In this document: positions 15,224-24,407 of the stretch, one piece after another | How positions within the stretch are numbered: position 1 is the first letter of the stretch | How the letters are laid out: each line of letters begins with the position of its first letter | Assembly (NCBI GenBank): GCA_014801985.1 | Contig: JAAVDD010000035.1 | Location: forward strand, 12,689-49,402 | DNA from: Bacteroides sp. | Lineage (GTDB): Bacteria; Bacteroidota; Bacteroidia; Bacteroidales; Muribaculaceae | Reading direction: 5' to 3' | Length of the DNA stretch: 36,714 nt | Notes under the pieces: model-generated | Told to the model about the DNA's origin: nothing | The model's database searches: none | What the model saw: only the letters and a program-made list of their open reading frames with translations | Made by a program: the position numbers and the translations under genes

Positions 15224-17659
15224 ATGGAAGAAACGACAAATAAAACGCAGACATTAGGGGCAAGCGACGGCTTCTCCTTTAAGGAATATCTCAAACAGTG
15301 TGGTCGGAAATGGTATTGGTTTCTAATCTCTCTGGTGGTGATATGTGGCCTCGGCATGCTCTATGTGCTCCGTCAGCAGCCAAAATACAGCCGTTCAATG
15401 GAAATCCTCATAAAGGATGAGGATAATTCTGCAGGCGGAGCATTGGGTGAACTCACCAGCGCTTTCTCCTCTTTCGGATTAGGGGGAATGAAGGCTAACG
15501 TCTACAATGAAATCATAGCCCTCTCTTCGCCGGCCGTGATGCTTGAGGTGGTGGAGAAACTCGATCTAAGTATGAATTATACAAAGAAGGGTCTTTTTCA
15601 CGGCACCACTCTGTTTGGCACTGATCTTCCTTTCACTGCGCTCCTTGCAGATGTCGATAAGGAAACAGGCGCGGGGTTCCGTGTGGAATGCTTGCCTAAC
15701 GGAGATGTTCGCCTTTTCCGTTTCACCAAGACTAATTCGGAAGGTAAAAGGGAGAAAATCGACGAAGAGGTGCGCGGACGCATCGACGGGCGCGCGATTC
15801 GCACTCCGATAGGACGTGTGGTTCTTTCGCCAAATCCCGAATATGTGAAGCCCAAGAAGAAAAAAGGGGATGAAAATCCTGTCATTATAGTGACACACAT
15901 GGGGGTGATGAACGCAGTGGAATACTACGGACAGCAACTCCATGTCGATCTTGCCGACACAGATGCCGATGTTATCGAACTCTCTGTAAAGGATACATCC
16001 ACCGAACGTGCTGTAGCTCTTCTTGAGACAGTCCTTCAGGTCTATAATCAGAATTGGATGGACGACAAGAACCGTATTGCCGTAGCCACCTCCGACTTTA
16101 TCGACGAGCGTCTGAAAATCATCGAGAGCGAGTTGGGAGTGGTCGACAGTGACATATCCAAATATAAGTCGGAGCATCTTGTGCCCGACCTAAAGGAGGC
16201 CGCCAAGCTCAACATGGAGCAGAATGCCAAGCTCGACAATGAGATTCTGAAGATGACCAATGAGATCACAATGGCCGGCTTCGTGAAGGATTATGTGGTG
16301 AATCCGACTAACGTAAACAACGTGATTCCGGTGAATACGGGAATTGGAAGCAATCAGCTTGAAGCGCAGATCGCATCCTATAACTCCCTTCTTCTGAACC
16401 GCAACACTCTTGCACAGAGTTCTTCAGATACCAACCCTCTCGTCCTTGACTACGATGCACAGCTACGTGGCCTGCGCGAGGCTATTGTAAGGGGTATCTC
16501 TTTCCATGTGTCCGCTCTACAGGCATCTCTCAATAATATGCGAGGGGCGAAAAACTCTACAGAGGGACAACTCTCATCGGGACCGACTCAGGCCAAATAC
16601 CTTCTCAGCGTGGAGCGTCAACAGAAAGTGAAGGAATCGCTCTATCTTTTCCTTCTCGAAAAGAGAGAGGAAAATGAACTGACGCAGACTTTCACTGCCT
16701 ATAACACCCGTATCCTCACTCCACCGATGGGGTCACTCCGTCCTGTCTCTCCAAAGAAAACCATAATATTGGCTTCCGCATTCCTTCTCAGCCTTATTAT
16801 TCCTGCACTCTGGGTTTACTTTGCCCTTTATCTTGACGATAAGGTGCGCAGCCGCCGCGATATGGAACGTATGGCCACACCTTTTGCCGGAGAAATTCCA
16901 ATGGTTTCGAAAGGAAAACGCAAGGGACTCCGCGATGGAAAAGCCGGGAAGATTTCCAAAAAAGGGAAGGAACTCGAAAATGTGGTGGTGGCCGTCAAGC
17001 AAGGCAGCCGCGATATTGTCAGCGAATCTTTCCGCATCATACGAGGCAATATCGACTTCATGGTGAAAAACCAGAGGACCAATATAATCATGCTCACCTC
17101 CTTCAATCCGGGGAGTGGAAAATCCTTCATTGCTTTCAACCTTGCAGCCTCCTTTGCGCTTAAAGGAAAGAAAGTGCTTATAATTGACGGTGACCTTCGT
17201 CATGGATCCACATCCCAGTTTGTCGGAATGCCTCCAAAGGGAGTCAGCGATTATCTCACCGGTGCCACCGACGACTGGCGAAAGACCGTCAGGGAAGTGG
17301 AGGCTCATCCGGGAGTGTATGTGCTTCCCATCGGTAACCGTCCGCCAAACCCCTCCGAGCTCCTTGACAACGGTCGAATAGGTATTCTCCTTGAAGAAGC
17401 ACGTGCCGATTATGATTATGTGTTCATCGACTGTCCGCCTGTGGACATTGTGGTCGACACCCAGATACTTGAGAAATATGTAGACCGCACGCTCTTCGTG
17501 GTGCGTGCCGGACTTCTCACAAAACATGCACTCTTCGAGATCGATGAGATCTATAAGACAAAACGTTTCAAGAACATGAGTCTTATCCTTAATGGAACTG
17601 ACTCCCAGCATAGCCGCACCCGTAGCTACGGCAGCTATGGCTATTACGGGGGAGAGTGA
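15224..17659 (+). CDS. Wzc-like chain-length regulator and BY-family tyrosine autokinase
   Basis: An 811-residue inner-membrane protein. The start MEETTNKTQTLGASDGFSFK at 15224 is chosen because the longer frame overlaps the previous gene. Residues about 20-45 are the first transmembrane helix, then a Wzz domain ('YSRSMEILIKDED'), a long coiled-coil periplasmic region (about 270-480), the PxxP segment 'PPMGSLRPVSPKKT', and a second helix. The C-terminal kinase has Walker A 'SFNPGSGKSF', Walker A' 'VLIIDGDLR' and Walker B 'YVFIDCPPVD'. The last 12 residues contain four tyrosines (RSYGSYGYYGGE), the usual autophosphorylation cluster. Phosphorylation of this cluster, and its removal by the PHP phosphatase encoded next, would control polymer length and export. 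Confidence 0.94.
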   Translation: MEETTNKTQTLGASDGFSFKEYLKQCGRKWYWFLISLVVICGLGMLYVLRQQPKYSRSMEILIKDEDNSAGGALGELTSAFSSFGLGGMKANVYNEIIALSSPAVMLEVVEKLDLSMNYTKKGLFHGTTLFGTDLPFTALLADVDKETGAGFRVECLPNGDVRLFRFTKTNSEGKREKIDEEVRGRIDGRAIRTPIGRVVLSPNPEYVKPKKKKGDENPVIIVTHMGVMNAVEYYGQQLHVDLADTDADVIELSVKDTSTERAVALLETVLQVYNQNWMDDKNRIAVATSDFIDERLKIIESELGVVDSDISKYKSEHLVPDLKEAAKLNMEQNAKLDNEILKMTNEITMAGFVKDYVVNPTNVNNVIPVNTGIGSNQLEAQIASYNSLLLNRNTLAQSSSDTNPLVLDYDAQLRGLREAIVRGISFHVSALQASLNNMRGAKNSTEGQLSSGPTQAKYLLSVERQQKVKESLYLFLLEKREENELTQTFTAYNTRILTPPMGSLRPVSPKKTIILASAFLLSLIIPALWVYFALYLDDKVRSRRDMERMATPFAGEIPMVSKGKRKGLRDGKAGKISKKGKELENVVVAVKQGSRDIVSESFRIIRGNIDFMVKNQRTNIIMLTSFNPGSGKSFIAFNLAASFALKGKKVLIIDGDLRHGSTSQFVGMPPKGVSDYLTGATDDWRKTVREVEAHPGVYVLPIGNRPPNPSELLDNGRIGILLEEARADYDYVFIDCPPVDIVVDTQILEKYVDRTLFVVRAGLLTKHALFEIDEIYKTKRFKNMSLILNGTDSQHSRTRSYGSYGYYGGE

Positions 17660-17723
17660 CGGAATCCGTGCATGAGCAGCTCATGCGGAGGAGAAGTGTA
17701 ATTTATCAAATGATCGAAAGATA

Positions 17724-18449
17724 ATGTGGCTTTTCAATAAAGTAGACAATTTAGAGAAATCGGGAATGTTTCAAGGATTCACCGACTGGCATTCCCATAT
17801 TCTTCCCGGCGTTGACGATGGAGTCAGGGATATGGAAGAATCCCTCGCAATCTTGAAACGTTATGAAGATGCCGGGATAAAGAGAGTCTGGCTCACTCCC
17901 CATATAATGGAGGATTATCCCAATACCACCGACTCTTTGCGTGCACGTTTCAAAGAGCTTCAGCAGGCATATACCGGTCCGGTAGAGCTTAGACTTGCCG
18001 CCGAGAATATGCTCGATTCACTCTTCGAGGAGCGTCTGGCAGCCCATGATTTTCTTCCAATCGGAGAGGAGGGGAAGCATCTTCTCGTCGAGACCAGTTA
18101 TATGAATCCTCCCTACGGATTTAAAGATATGATTCAGCGCACAATGGCGGCAGGCTATTTTATTGTGCTCGCCCATCCGGAACGCTATCGTTATATGGAT
18201 GAGGAGGATTATCGCGAACTGAAATCTAAGGGAGTGCTTTTTCAGACTAATTTTGCCTCTCTTGTCGGAGGCTATGGCGAGACGGCACGTAAAAAGGCCG
18301 AATGGCTATTGAAAGAGGGAATGATAGATCTTACGGGTAGTGATCTTCACAGACTCGGATTCTTTAATGAAACACTTAAAGAATCTCCAAAAAAGAAACA
18401 GTCGCTCCAGCATATAATGAATGTGGCCGCCAATCCGGGTCTGAAATAA
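17724..18449 (+). CDS. PHP-family protein-tyrosine phosphatase (CpsB/YwqE type)
   Basis: A 241-residue manganese-dependent phosphatase of the PHP fold. Metal-binding motifs are in order: 'DWHSHILPGVDDGVRD' (about 21-36), 'WLTPHIMEDYPN', the glutamate in 'LRLAAENML', 'VLAHPERYRYM' and 'DLTGSDLHR'. The family dephosphorylates the tyrosine cluster of Wzc-type kinases in polysaccharide loci, and the gene directly follows such a kinase here. The upstream gap is 64 nt. Confidence 0.92.
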   Translation: MWLFNKVDNLEKSGMFQGFTDWHSHILPGVDDGVRDMEESLAILKRYEDAGIKRVWLTPHIMEDYPNTTDSLRARFKELQQAYTGPVELRLAAENMLDSLFEERLAAHDFLPIGEEGKHLLVETSYMNPPYGFKDMIQRTMAAGYFIVLAHPERYRYMDEEDYRELKSKGVLFQTNFASLVGGYGETARKKAEWLLKEGMIDLTGSDLHRLGFFNETLKESPKKKQSLQHIMNVAANPGLK

Positions 18450-18468
18450 TCGGGTTCTATTCAAGAGT

Positions 18469-19815
18469 ATGGTGAAGATCGGCAATCTGCTTAAAGGAGA
18501 CGCACGAACAGTGAAGGCAAGAAAGAATGTTCTTGCCTCTTTTCTGCTTAAAGGAATAGATGGAATAGTCTATCTTCTTTTCGTTCCTGTCACTTTGGGC
18601 TATCTGAAGCCATACGAATATGGTGTCTGGCTCACCCTCAACTCCATCCTCCTCTGGATTGATTCCTTCGATATTGGGTTAGGTAATGGTTTACGCAACA
18701 AACTTGCCGAGGCCATGGCTGCCGGCGACCACGAGAGGGCACGATGTTATGTCAGCACCGCCTTCTTCATGCTTATCCTGCTGATGGGGGCAATGGTGGC
18801 GTTGGGTTCCATCGCCGCACCGTGGATAGACTGGTATGGCATTCTTCACACATCTCCGGATGAGGTGGGATCGCTCGGAAAAATTGTCTATCTATCATTC
18901 CTTATCTATTGCCTGAATTTCATCTTCAAATTCATAGGGAATGTCTATCTGGCGGCACAACTACCTGCTGTGAACAACTTCTTTGTGACCACAGGACATC
19001 TGGTGGCGTTGATAGTGATATACATACTTACCAAGACTTCCCCCGGTTCCCTGCTTGCAGTGGCAGTGGTCTATTGTGCTTCGCCGCTTGCAATATATCT
19101 GCTTGCATATCCCGTCACATTCTTTCGGATATTCCCATATCTACGGCCCGGACTGAAAAGTTTCCGTAGTAAATATCTAAAGGATCTTTTCAATATCGGA
19201 GTGCTCTTTTTTATTCTTCAGCTTTCAGGAATACTCCTATTTTCTTTGGCCAATATCCTTATTTCCCATCTCTTCGGTCCGGAAAGGGTGACGCCATATA
19301 ATATAGCTTACCGCTATTATAGCCTTGTTCCTATGGTGATGGCGATAATTGTAGGACCTATGTGGTCGGCCACGACCGATGCCTACTCACGAGGCGAGAT
19401 GGAATGGATAGGGATGGCAATGAAGCGAGTCAGGAAAATACTGATTCTTGCGAGCGTCGGGTTGTTGGTTATGACAGCGGTTTCTGAATGGGTCTACCGT
19501 ATATGGATTGGTAGCGATGAAGTGAAGATAGGGTTCCCAATATCATGTTGGATGGGGTTATATACCATGATTCTTGTGTGGAGCCTTGCCTATTCCCATT
19601 TTTTAAATGGCATGGGGAAATTGCGCCTTCAGACCATAAATACTCTTATTGTGGCCTTACTCTTCTATCCCGTGTGCAGTTTCCTGGGAAATCATATGGA
19701 AATTCCGGGAGTGCTTGCCGGTATGTGTCTGCTTAATTTTTCAGGTCTTGTGCTCAATATGATACAGTTTAATAAACTGATGAGGGGATCTGCACATGGA
19801 ATCTGGGAAAAATAG
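18469..19815 (+). CDS. Wzx-type polysaccharide flippase
   Basis: A 448-residue membrane protein with about 12 transmembrane helices. The N-terminal part 'GYLKPYEYGVWLTLNSILLW' and 'IGLGNGLRNKLAEAMA' are typical of polysaccharide-biosynthesis (MOP superfamily) flippases. It would move the completed lipid-linked repeat unit across the inner membrane. It starts 19 nt after the phosphatase and overlaps the next glycosyltransferase. No sugar specificity can be read from the sequence. Confidence 0.9.
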   Translation: MVKIGNLLKGDARTVKARKNVLASFLLKGIDGIVYLLFVPVTLGYLKPYEYGVWLTLNSILLWIDSFDIGLGNGLRNKLAEAMAAGDHERARCYVSTAFFMLILLMGAMVALGSIAAPWIDWYGILHTSPDEVGSLGKIVYLSFLIYCLNFIFKFIGNVYLAAQLPAVNNFFVTTGHLVALIVIYILTKTSPGSLLAVAVVYCASPLAIYLLAYPVTFFRIFPYLRPGLKSFRSKYLKDLFNIGVLFFILQLSGILLFSLANILISHLFGPERVTPYNIAYRYYSLVPMVMAIIVGPMWSATTDAYSRGEMEWIGMAMKRVRKILILASVGLLVMTAVSEWVYRIWIGSDEVKIGFPISCWMGLYTMILVWSLAYSHFLNGMGKLRLQTINTLIVALLFYPVCSFLGNHMEIPGVLAGMCLLNFSGLVLNMIQFNKLMRGSAHGIWEK

Positions 19816-20635
19816 AATGGAAATGGAACGAAAAAGCGACATATTAGTGGTAGCTGTGCTTTACAAGGAGCGACTCAACGATAGCAAGGCGTATCAGACG
19901 TTGCTTCGTGACTGCCCTCATGTCTATATCCACGACAATAGTCCTCAAGAGGAGTGCCCGCATAATCTTCCGGAGGGGTGGATTTATAGTAGTGATCCCA
20001 CTAATCCCGGCCTGAGCGCCGCCTATAATGCCGCTGCCAGGTATGCTAAGGAGAATGGTTTCCGCTGGCTGCTCCTTACCGACCATGACACGACATATCA
20101 GCCCGGAGCTTTCCTTCGTATGGAGAAATTTATCAAGAGATGGCCCGACGAGGCAATCTTAATTCCGAAGGTAAAGATTCCGGATGGCCGCTATCTCTCC
20201 CCGGTGCCGCTTCTTGGATTTTTCACCCGTCTGGAGAGACTTCCTCTCACCGGGGAGGTGGAATTAAAAGACACGGCAGTTATCAATAGCGGGATGCTTG
20301 TGAATGTGGATGCTTTTCTCAAATGCGGCGGATATAATGAGAATGTCTTTCTTGATTTTTCCGATTTTCAATTTATCGAGAGGTTAAGTTCTGTTGCCGG
20401 TAGAGGTCGGGTCATTGATGAAGAATTGCTTCAGGCTTTCAGTGGAGTGGAAGATAATGAAGAGAGTGCCATGAGGAGGTTCGGAATGTTCTGTCGCTCG
20501 TTGAAAGGATATGAAAAAAGGAACCTTCGAACGAGACTCGCGCTATTTGCAGTCGTGATGAAACGATCACTATCGCTTTCTATCCGACAGCGCAAGCTAT
20601 CGCCTCTGGGAATAATGATGAAGAACTACTTCTGA
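19796..20635 (+). CDS. Glycosyltransferase family 2, rhamnosyltransferase-like
   Basis: A 279-residue GT-A enzyme. 'PTNPGLSAAYNAAARYAKEN' and 'WLLLTDHDTTY' (the DxD-like metal site) are characteristic of the RfbN/WbbL-like rhamnosyltransferase branch of GT2. 'TAVINSGMLVNVDAFLKCGG' and 'FLDFSDFQFIER' are the acceptor-side motifs. The ATG at 19796 overlaps the flippase by 20 nt; a second ATG at 19817, 2 nt after the flippase stop, is an equally possible start. It would act at the cytoplasmic face of the inner membrane. The rhamnose assignment is by family resemblance only. Confidence 0.85.
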   Translation: MESGKNRMEMERKSDILVVAVLYKERLNDSKAYQTLLRDCPHVYIHDNSPQEECPHNLPEGWIYSSDPTNPGLSAAYNAAARYAKENGFRWLLLTDHDTTYQPGAFLRMEKFIKRWPDEAILIPKVKIPDGRYLSPVPLLGFFTRLERLPLTGEVELKDTAVINSGMLVNVDAFLKCGGYNENVFLDFSDFQFIERLSSVAGRGRVIDEELLQAFSGVEDNEESAMRRFGMFCRSLKGYEKRNLRTRLALFAVVMKRSLSLSIRQRKLSPLGIMMKNYF

Positions 20636-20690
20636 TTATAATAAATCACCGGATATTCAAGTTAGGAATAATAGAAGATATAGAAACGAT

Positions 20691-21800
20691 ATGGAATATT
20701 TAGGTCCGATTCTGCTGACCATAATAGGCATCATATTCAAGCCGAGATTCAAATCCGAGGCTCCGGTGAAGGTGTGGATGGGAGTGATCTGCATCTACAT
20801 CATTCTTATCATAGGGTTGCGCTATAGAGTGGGAACCGATACGTTCATCTACATGGACCGTTTTGAGCGCATTCCGCCCCTCGACGAAATCTTCAGCCGC
20901 CGGAAAATCGAAATGATATATGAGCCCGGCTACTTCCTTATAAACTCGATATGCAAATGCTTCAGTCGGGAATTCTGGCCGGTGCAGATAGTGATGGCCA
21001 CTATCACCAGCACATGTATTTTCACATTCCTGTATCGCACCTGTAAGAATGTGTTTGTGGGTATTTTCCTCTACCTCATCTTTCAGTGGCTTTTTTTCGG
21101 CACTGAAGTGATGCGTGAGAGTGCTGCCGTCGGTATATTTCTTGTAGGATATAAATATATAGATGAAAGGAAAACACTGTGGAAATACTTCATTTTCTGC
21201 GGTATTGCAGTTACCATACATTACTCGGCGCTTATCACATTCTTCTTCCCTTTGATAAGGAATTGGAAGTTCAATTATTGGTTTATAGGGGTGTGTCTGG
21301 TGATGCTGATGATCACCCCTCTTGTGGAGACACTCAATAAGTTGATGGTGTTAGGCACTATAACGAGTAAAATTGCGTTTTATATTAAGGATTCCATCAA
21401 TCTTAACATGAATTTCCGTATTATGGAGTTCATAAGAAATGGAATCTCTGCTCTCTTCATCCTATGGGTTTACCGTTATTCGAAAATGGATTGTAAATAC
21501 AGGGCTCTTCTTCTTCTTCAGATAGCAATGAGCTGCGGAGCCTTTGCATTGCCGATTATTTTCAGTAGGTTCTCGGATTATACCACGCTCTTTATGAATG
21601 TAGCGTTGGCTAACTATATCTGTACTAAGGCAGTCGACCTGAGGATGCGGGTCTTTGCGGTTCTGTTTGTAATTCTGACCCAGGGTTATCATTATTACAA
21701 ACTTTATCCGGAAAGATGTTTTCCGTATGTTTCGATTTTCGATCCCTACAAGGTGCCGGAACGTGAGGAGCTATTCCGTGAAATCTGGAAGGCACATTAA
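20691..21800 (+). CDS. EpsG-type polysaccharide polymerase (Wzy-like)
   Basis: A 369-residue membrane protein with about 10-11 helices. 'GLRYRVGTDTFIYMDRFERI' followed by 'YEPGYFLINSICKCFSREFW' is the EpsG family signature. The region 'FFGTEVMRESAAVGIFLVGY', the following 'GIAVTIHYSALITFFFPL' and a C-terminal cytoplasmic segment fit the same family. The protein would join lipid-linked repeat units in the periplasm. Wzy-like proteins are variable, so the assignment rests on the N-terminal motifs, the topology and the position between glycosyltransferases. Confidence 0.83.
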   Translation: MEYLGPILLTIIGIIFKPRFKSEAPVKVWMGVICIYIILIIGLRYRVGTDTFIYMDRFERIPPLDEIFSRRKIEMIYEPGYFLINSICKCFSREFWPVQIVMATITSTCIFTFLYRTCKNVFVGIFLYLIFQWLFFGTEVMRESAAVGIFLVGYKYIDERKTLWKYFIFCGIAVTIHYSALITFFFPLIRNWKFNYWFIGVCLVMLMITPLVETLNKLMVLGTITSKIAFYIKDSINLNMNFRIMEFIRNGISALFILWVYRYSKMDCKYRALLLLQIAMSCGAFALPIIFSRFSDYTTLFMNVALANYICTKAVDLRMRVFAVLFVILTQGYHYYKLYPERCFPYVSIFDPYKVPEREELFREIWKAH

Positions 21801-21873
21801 TAGGATGATACGGAGAAGTGATTTATCCGACTTCGTAGAGAGGGCAAAAATAGTTTATATCGTAAAAAATAGC

Positions 21874-21881
21874 TAATTTTG
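21874..21881 (+). promoter_or_regulatory. Possible internal promoter of the polysaccharide operon
   Basis: TAATTTTG lies 55 nt before the next glycosyltransferase, in the largest gap inside the locus (136 bp) and in a locally AT-rich stretch. A TTT (21853-21856) sits at roughly -33. It may give a second transcript for the distal genes. Confidence 0.45.
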
Positions 21882-21936
21882 TAGATATATTTTCATTTAT
21901 TGGAAAAAAGTAAGGAAGAATAAAGAAGTAGCGACG

Positions 21937-22647
21937 ATGGTGTCAGTGTGTATGGCCACATATAATGGCGAGCGGTATCTCCGCCAGCAGGTGGATTCGA
22001 TTCTCCGTCAGCTTGGCGACAACGACGAGCTGATTGTATCCGACGACGGCTCCGATGATGCCACTCTGGATATCCTTCGAAGCTATTCCGATCCTCGCCT
22101 TAAACTCTATTCCAATGAAATGGGTCGAGGAGTGAACGGTAATTTCGAGACAGCCGTCAGCCATGCTTCCGGAGACTATCTATTTCTCTCCGATCAGGAT
22201 GATGTCTGGCTTGAGGGTAAGGTGAGGGAATGCGTATCCGCCCTGAAGGATGCAGACTGTGTGGTGCACGACTGTATTGTCACCGACGGGGAGGGAAATG
22301 TGACCTCTGATTCATTTTTCAGACTCCGTGGTTCAGGACCGGGATTTTGGAAAAACCTTTACCGCAACAGCTATCTGGGTTGTTGTATGGCTTTCCGCAG
22401 GGAGGTGTTGCAATATGCATTGCCTTATCCCAAACCATTGCCTGTGTTTCAGGAGGGTTGGATTGCCTCGTTAGCCGAGATAAAGGGTAGGGTGAGGTTT
22501 ATCCCGTTCAAGGGGATTTTTTTTCGCCGTCATGACGGAAATGCCTCATTCACGGCTAATAAAAGCCGGTTCACTCTACGCAAGCAGATAAGCTACCGCG
22601 TGTCGCTTCTGTGGCTCGTGGCGAAAAGACTGATGAAGATAGGATAA
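21937..22647 (+). CDS. Glycosyltransferase family 2
   Basis: A 236-residue GT-A enzyme with the full family start 'MVSVCMATYNGERYLRQQVD', the UDP/dTDP-sugar site 'LIVSDDGSDDAT' and the DxD region 'YLFLSDQDDVW'. 'NLYRNSYLGCCMAFRREVL' and 'RRHDGNAS' near the end are common in GT2 rhamnosyl- and galactosyltransferases of O-antigen loci. It is one codon-length from the next gene (stop 22647, next start 22649), so the two are coupled. Donor and acceptor are unknown. Confidence 0.9.
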   Translation: MVSVCMATYNGERYLRQQVDSILRQLGDNDELIVSDDGSDDATLDILRSYSDPRLKLYSNEMGRGVNGNFETAVSHASGDYLFLSDQDDVWLEGKVRECVSALKDADCVVHDCIVTDGEGNVTSDSFFRLRGSGPGFWKNLYRNSYLGCCMAFRREVLQYALPYPKPLPVFQEGWIASLAEIKGRVRFIPFKGIFFRRHDGNASFTANKSRFTLRKQISYRVSLLWLVAKRLMKIG

Positions 22648-22648
22648 T

Positions 22649-23263
22649 ATGGGAAACAGAATAGAAAGGGAGATGGGCTTTTTCGAGGGTATAAGGCTTG
22701 GATTCGCACTCTTGCGAAGCAAGCTGCATTTCCCTGCCGCCCGGCTGGTTCGTTTCCCGATTTATATAAGGGGAAGAAAATATATTGACTTCGGACACGC
22801 ACTCACCACAGGCGTAGGCTGTCGTATCGAGGCATTCCGTTTATCGAGAGAAGAGGCTCCGAGGCTGACATTCGGAAACAAGGTGCAGCTCAACGACTAT
22901 GTCCATATATGCGCGTTGCGCTCCATAGAGATAGGCGACGATGTACTGATGGCCTCACACGTCTATATCTCCGACAACAGCCATGGAGAATACAAAGGGT
23001 GTGATTCCGACTCCTCTCCGGAGGAGCCTCCTATCGAGAGAAGTTATCTCACGGCGCCTGTGAAGATCGGTGCTCGCGTATGGATAGGGGAGGGGGTAAT
23101 GATTCTACCGGGAGTGGAGATTGGGGCCGGTGCGGTGATTGGCGCCCATAGCGTCGTCAACCGTGACGTTCCCGCCGATTGCATAGCTGTCGGCGTGCCG
23201 GCAAGAGTAATAAAGAAATATAATCGTTCATCTAAAAGATGGGAGAGAGTCTCCCGTGATTGA
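22649..23263 (+). CDS. Left-handed beta-helix acyltransferase (WbbJ/WcaF-like)
   Basis: A 204-residue hexapeptide-repeat acetyltransferase. The coil repeats run from about residue 75 ('FGNKVQLNDYVHICALRSIE') through 'IGDDVLMASHVYISDNSHGE' to 'IGARVWIGEGVMILPGVEIG' and 'AGAVIGAHSVVNRDVPADCI', ending with 'AVGVPARVIKKY'. The histidine in 'DNSHG' is the usual catalytic base. It probably O-acetylates a sugar of the polymer repeat unit or precursor using acetyl-CoA. Confidence 0.9.
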   Translation: MGNRIEREMGFFEGIRLGFALLRSKLHFPAARLVRFPIYIRGRKYIDFGHALTTGVGCRIEAFRLSREEAPRLTFGNKVQLNDYVHICALRSIEIGDDVLMASHVYISDNSHGEYKGCDSDSSPEEPPIERSYLTAPVKIGARVWIGEGVMILPGVEIGAGAVIGAHSVVNRDVPADCIAVGVPARVIKKYNRSSKRWERVSRD

Positions 23264-23267
23264 GGAT

Positions 23268-24407
23268 ATGGCAAAGATATTGATTACCGGAGGAGCGGGA
23301 TTCATTGGGTCGAAAACAGCACACAAGCTCATTTCCTTAGGACATGAGGTTGTGGTGCTTGATGCGCTTACACCTCAGATTCATGGAGAGAATCCGGAGG
23401 TGACTTCTCCGTTATACAGGAGCATCATCGGCAAGGTGGAGTTTATCAGAGGCTCCGTCACCTCCCGTGATGACTGGCGTAAGGCTTTGAAAGGAGTCGA
23501 TGCTGTGCTTCATCTTGCGGCCGAGACCGGTACCGGTCAATCTATGTACGAGATTGAGAGGTATGTCAATGTCAATATCGGAGGCACAGCCCTCCTCCTC
23601 GACATTCTTGCTAATGAGAAGACCGACGTGAAGCGTGTGGTGGTGGCGGAATCAAGGGCTATATATGGAGAAGGACGCTACTGGAGCGACGAACTGCAGA
23701 GCTTCGTCTATCCCGATAGCCGTCCTGATGAGACCATGTCGCAGGGAGATTTTGAGGTGAAATATCCCGGTTGCAAGGAGAATCTGAAGTTAGTCGGCAC
23801 CACAGAAGATTCCAAGATTCATCCCGGCTCTATATATGGTATCACCAAGCAGGTCCAGGGTGAGATGGTTCATCTCGTGTGCCGTTCTATAGGTGTGGAA
23901 TCTGTCTCGATGCGCTATCAGAATGTATATGGTCCCGGTCAGTCGCTCAGTAATCCCTATACCGGTATCCTCTCTATTTTTTCCACCCGGATAAAGAATG
24001 GTAACGGAATCAATATCTTTGAAGATGGGAAGGAGACACGCGATTTCGTTTATATAGATGATGTTGTTGATTCCAACATTTTGGCTCTCACGGTGTCCGG
24101 TATCAGCGGAGAAGCCTTCAATATCGGCACAGGAGTGGCTACTGATGTCCTTACTGTGGCCAATACCTTGAAGAAGTATTATGGAACGGAAGTGCCAACC
24201 ACAATATCGGGTAATTACCGTATTGGTGATATTCGTCATAACTATGCCGATATATCCAAGGCCAAAAGAATGCTTGGATTCACACCTAAATGGGAGTTTG
24301 CCCGTGGAATAGAGAATTTCTGTCGTTGGGTCGATGGTCAGCCGGTTCAGGAAGACAACTACGAAAAGTCGATTCAGGAGATGAAAGAGAAAGGACTCTA
24401 CAAATGA
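23268..24407 (+). CDS. NAD(P)-dependent nucleotide-sugar epimerase/dehydratase
   Basis: A short-chain dehydrogenase/reductase-family protein. The GTG at 23256 would overlap the upstream gene; the ATG at 23268 (MAKILITGGAGFIGS, 379 residues) is preferred and puts the NAD motif GGAGFIGS at the N-terminus as usual. The active site includes 'VVVAESRAIYGEG' and the Y-x3-K pair in 'YGITKQ'. 'VSMRYQNVYGPGQSLSNPYT' and 'RDFVYIDDVV' are typical of C4-epimerases; the long insert after 'YGEG' resembles dTDP-L-rhamnose 4-epimerases, but a UDP-sugar epimerase is possible. Its presence in the locus suggests a dedicated sugar donor. The stop overlaps the next start in ATGA. Confidence 0.85.
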   Translation: MAKILITGGAGFIGSKTAHKLISLGHEVVVLDALTPQIHGENPEVTSPLYRSIIGKVEFIRGSVTSRDDWRKALKGVDAVLHLAAETGTGQSMYEIERYVNVNIGGTALLLDILANEKTDVKRVVVAESRAIYGEGRYWSDELQSFVYPDSRPDETMSQGDFEVKYPGCKENLKLVGTTEDSKIHPGSIYGITKQVQGEMVHLVCRSIGVESVSMRYQNVYGPGQSLSNPYTGILSIFSTRIKNGNGINIFEDGKETRDFVYIDDVVDSNILALTVSGISGEAFNIGTGVATDVLTVANTLKKYYGTEVPTTISGNYRIGDIRHNYADISKAKRMLGFTPKWEFARGIENFCRWVDGQPVQEDNYEKSIQEMKEKGLYK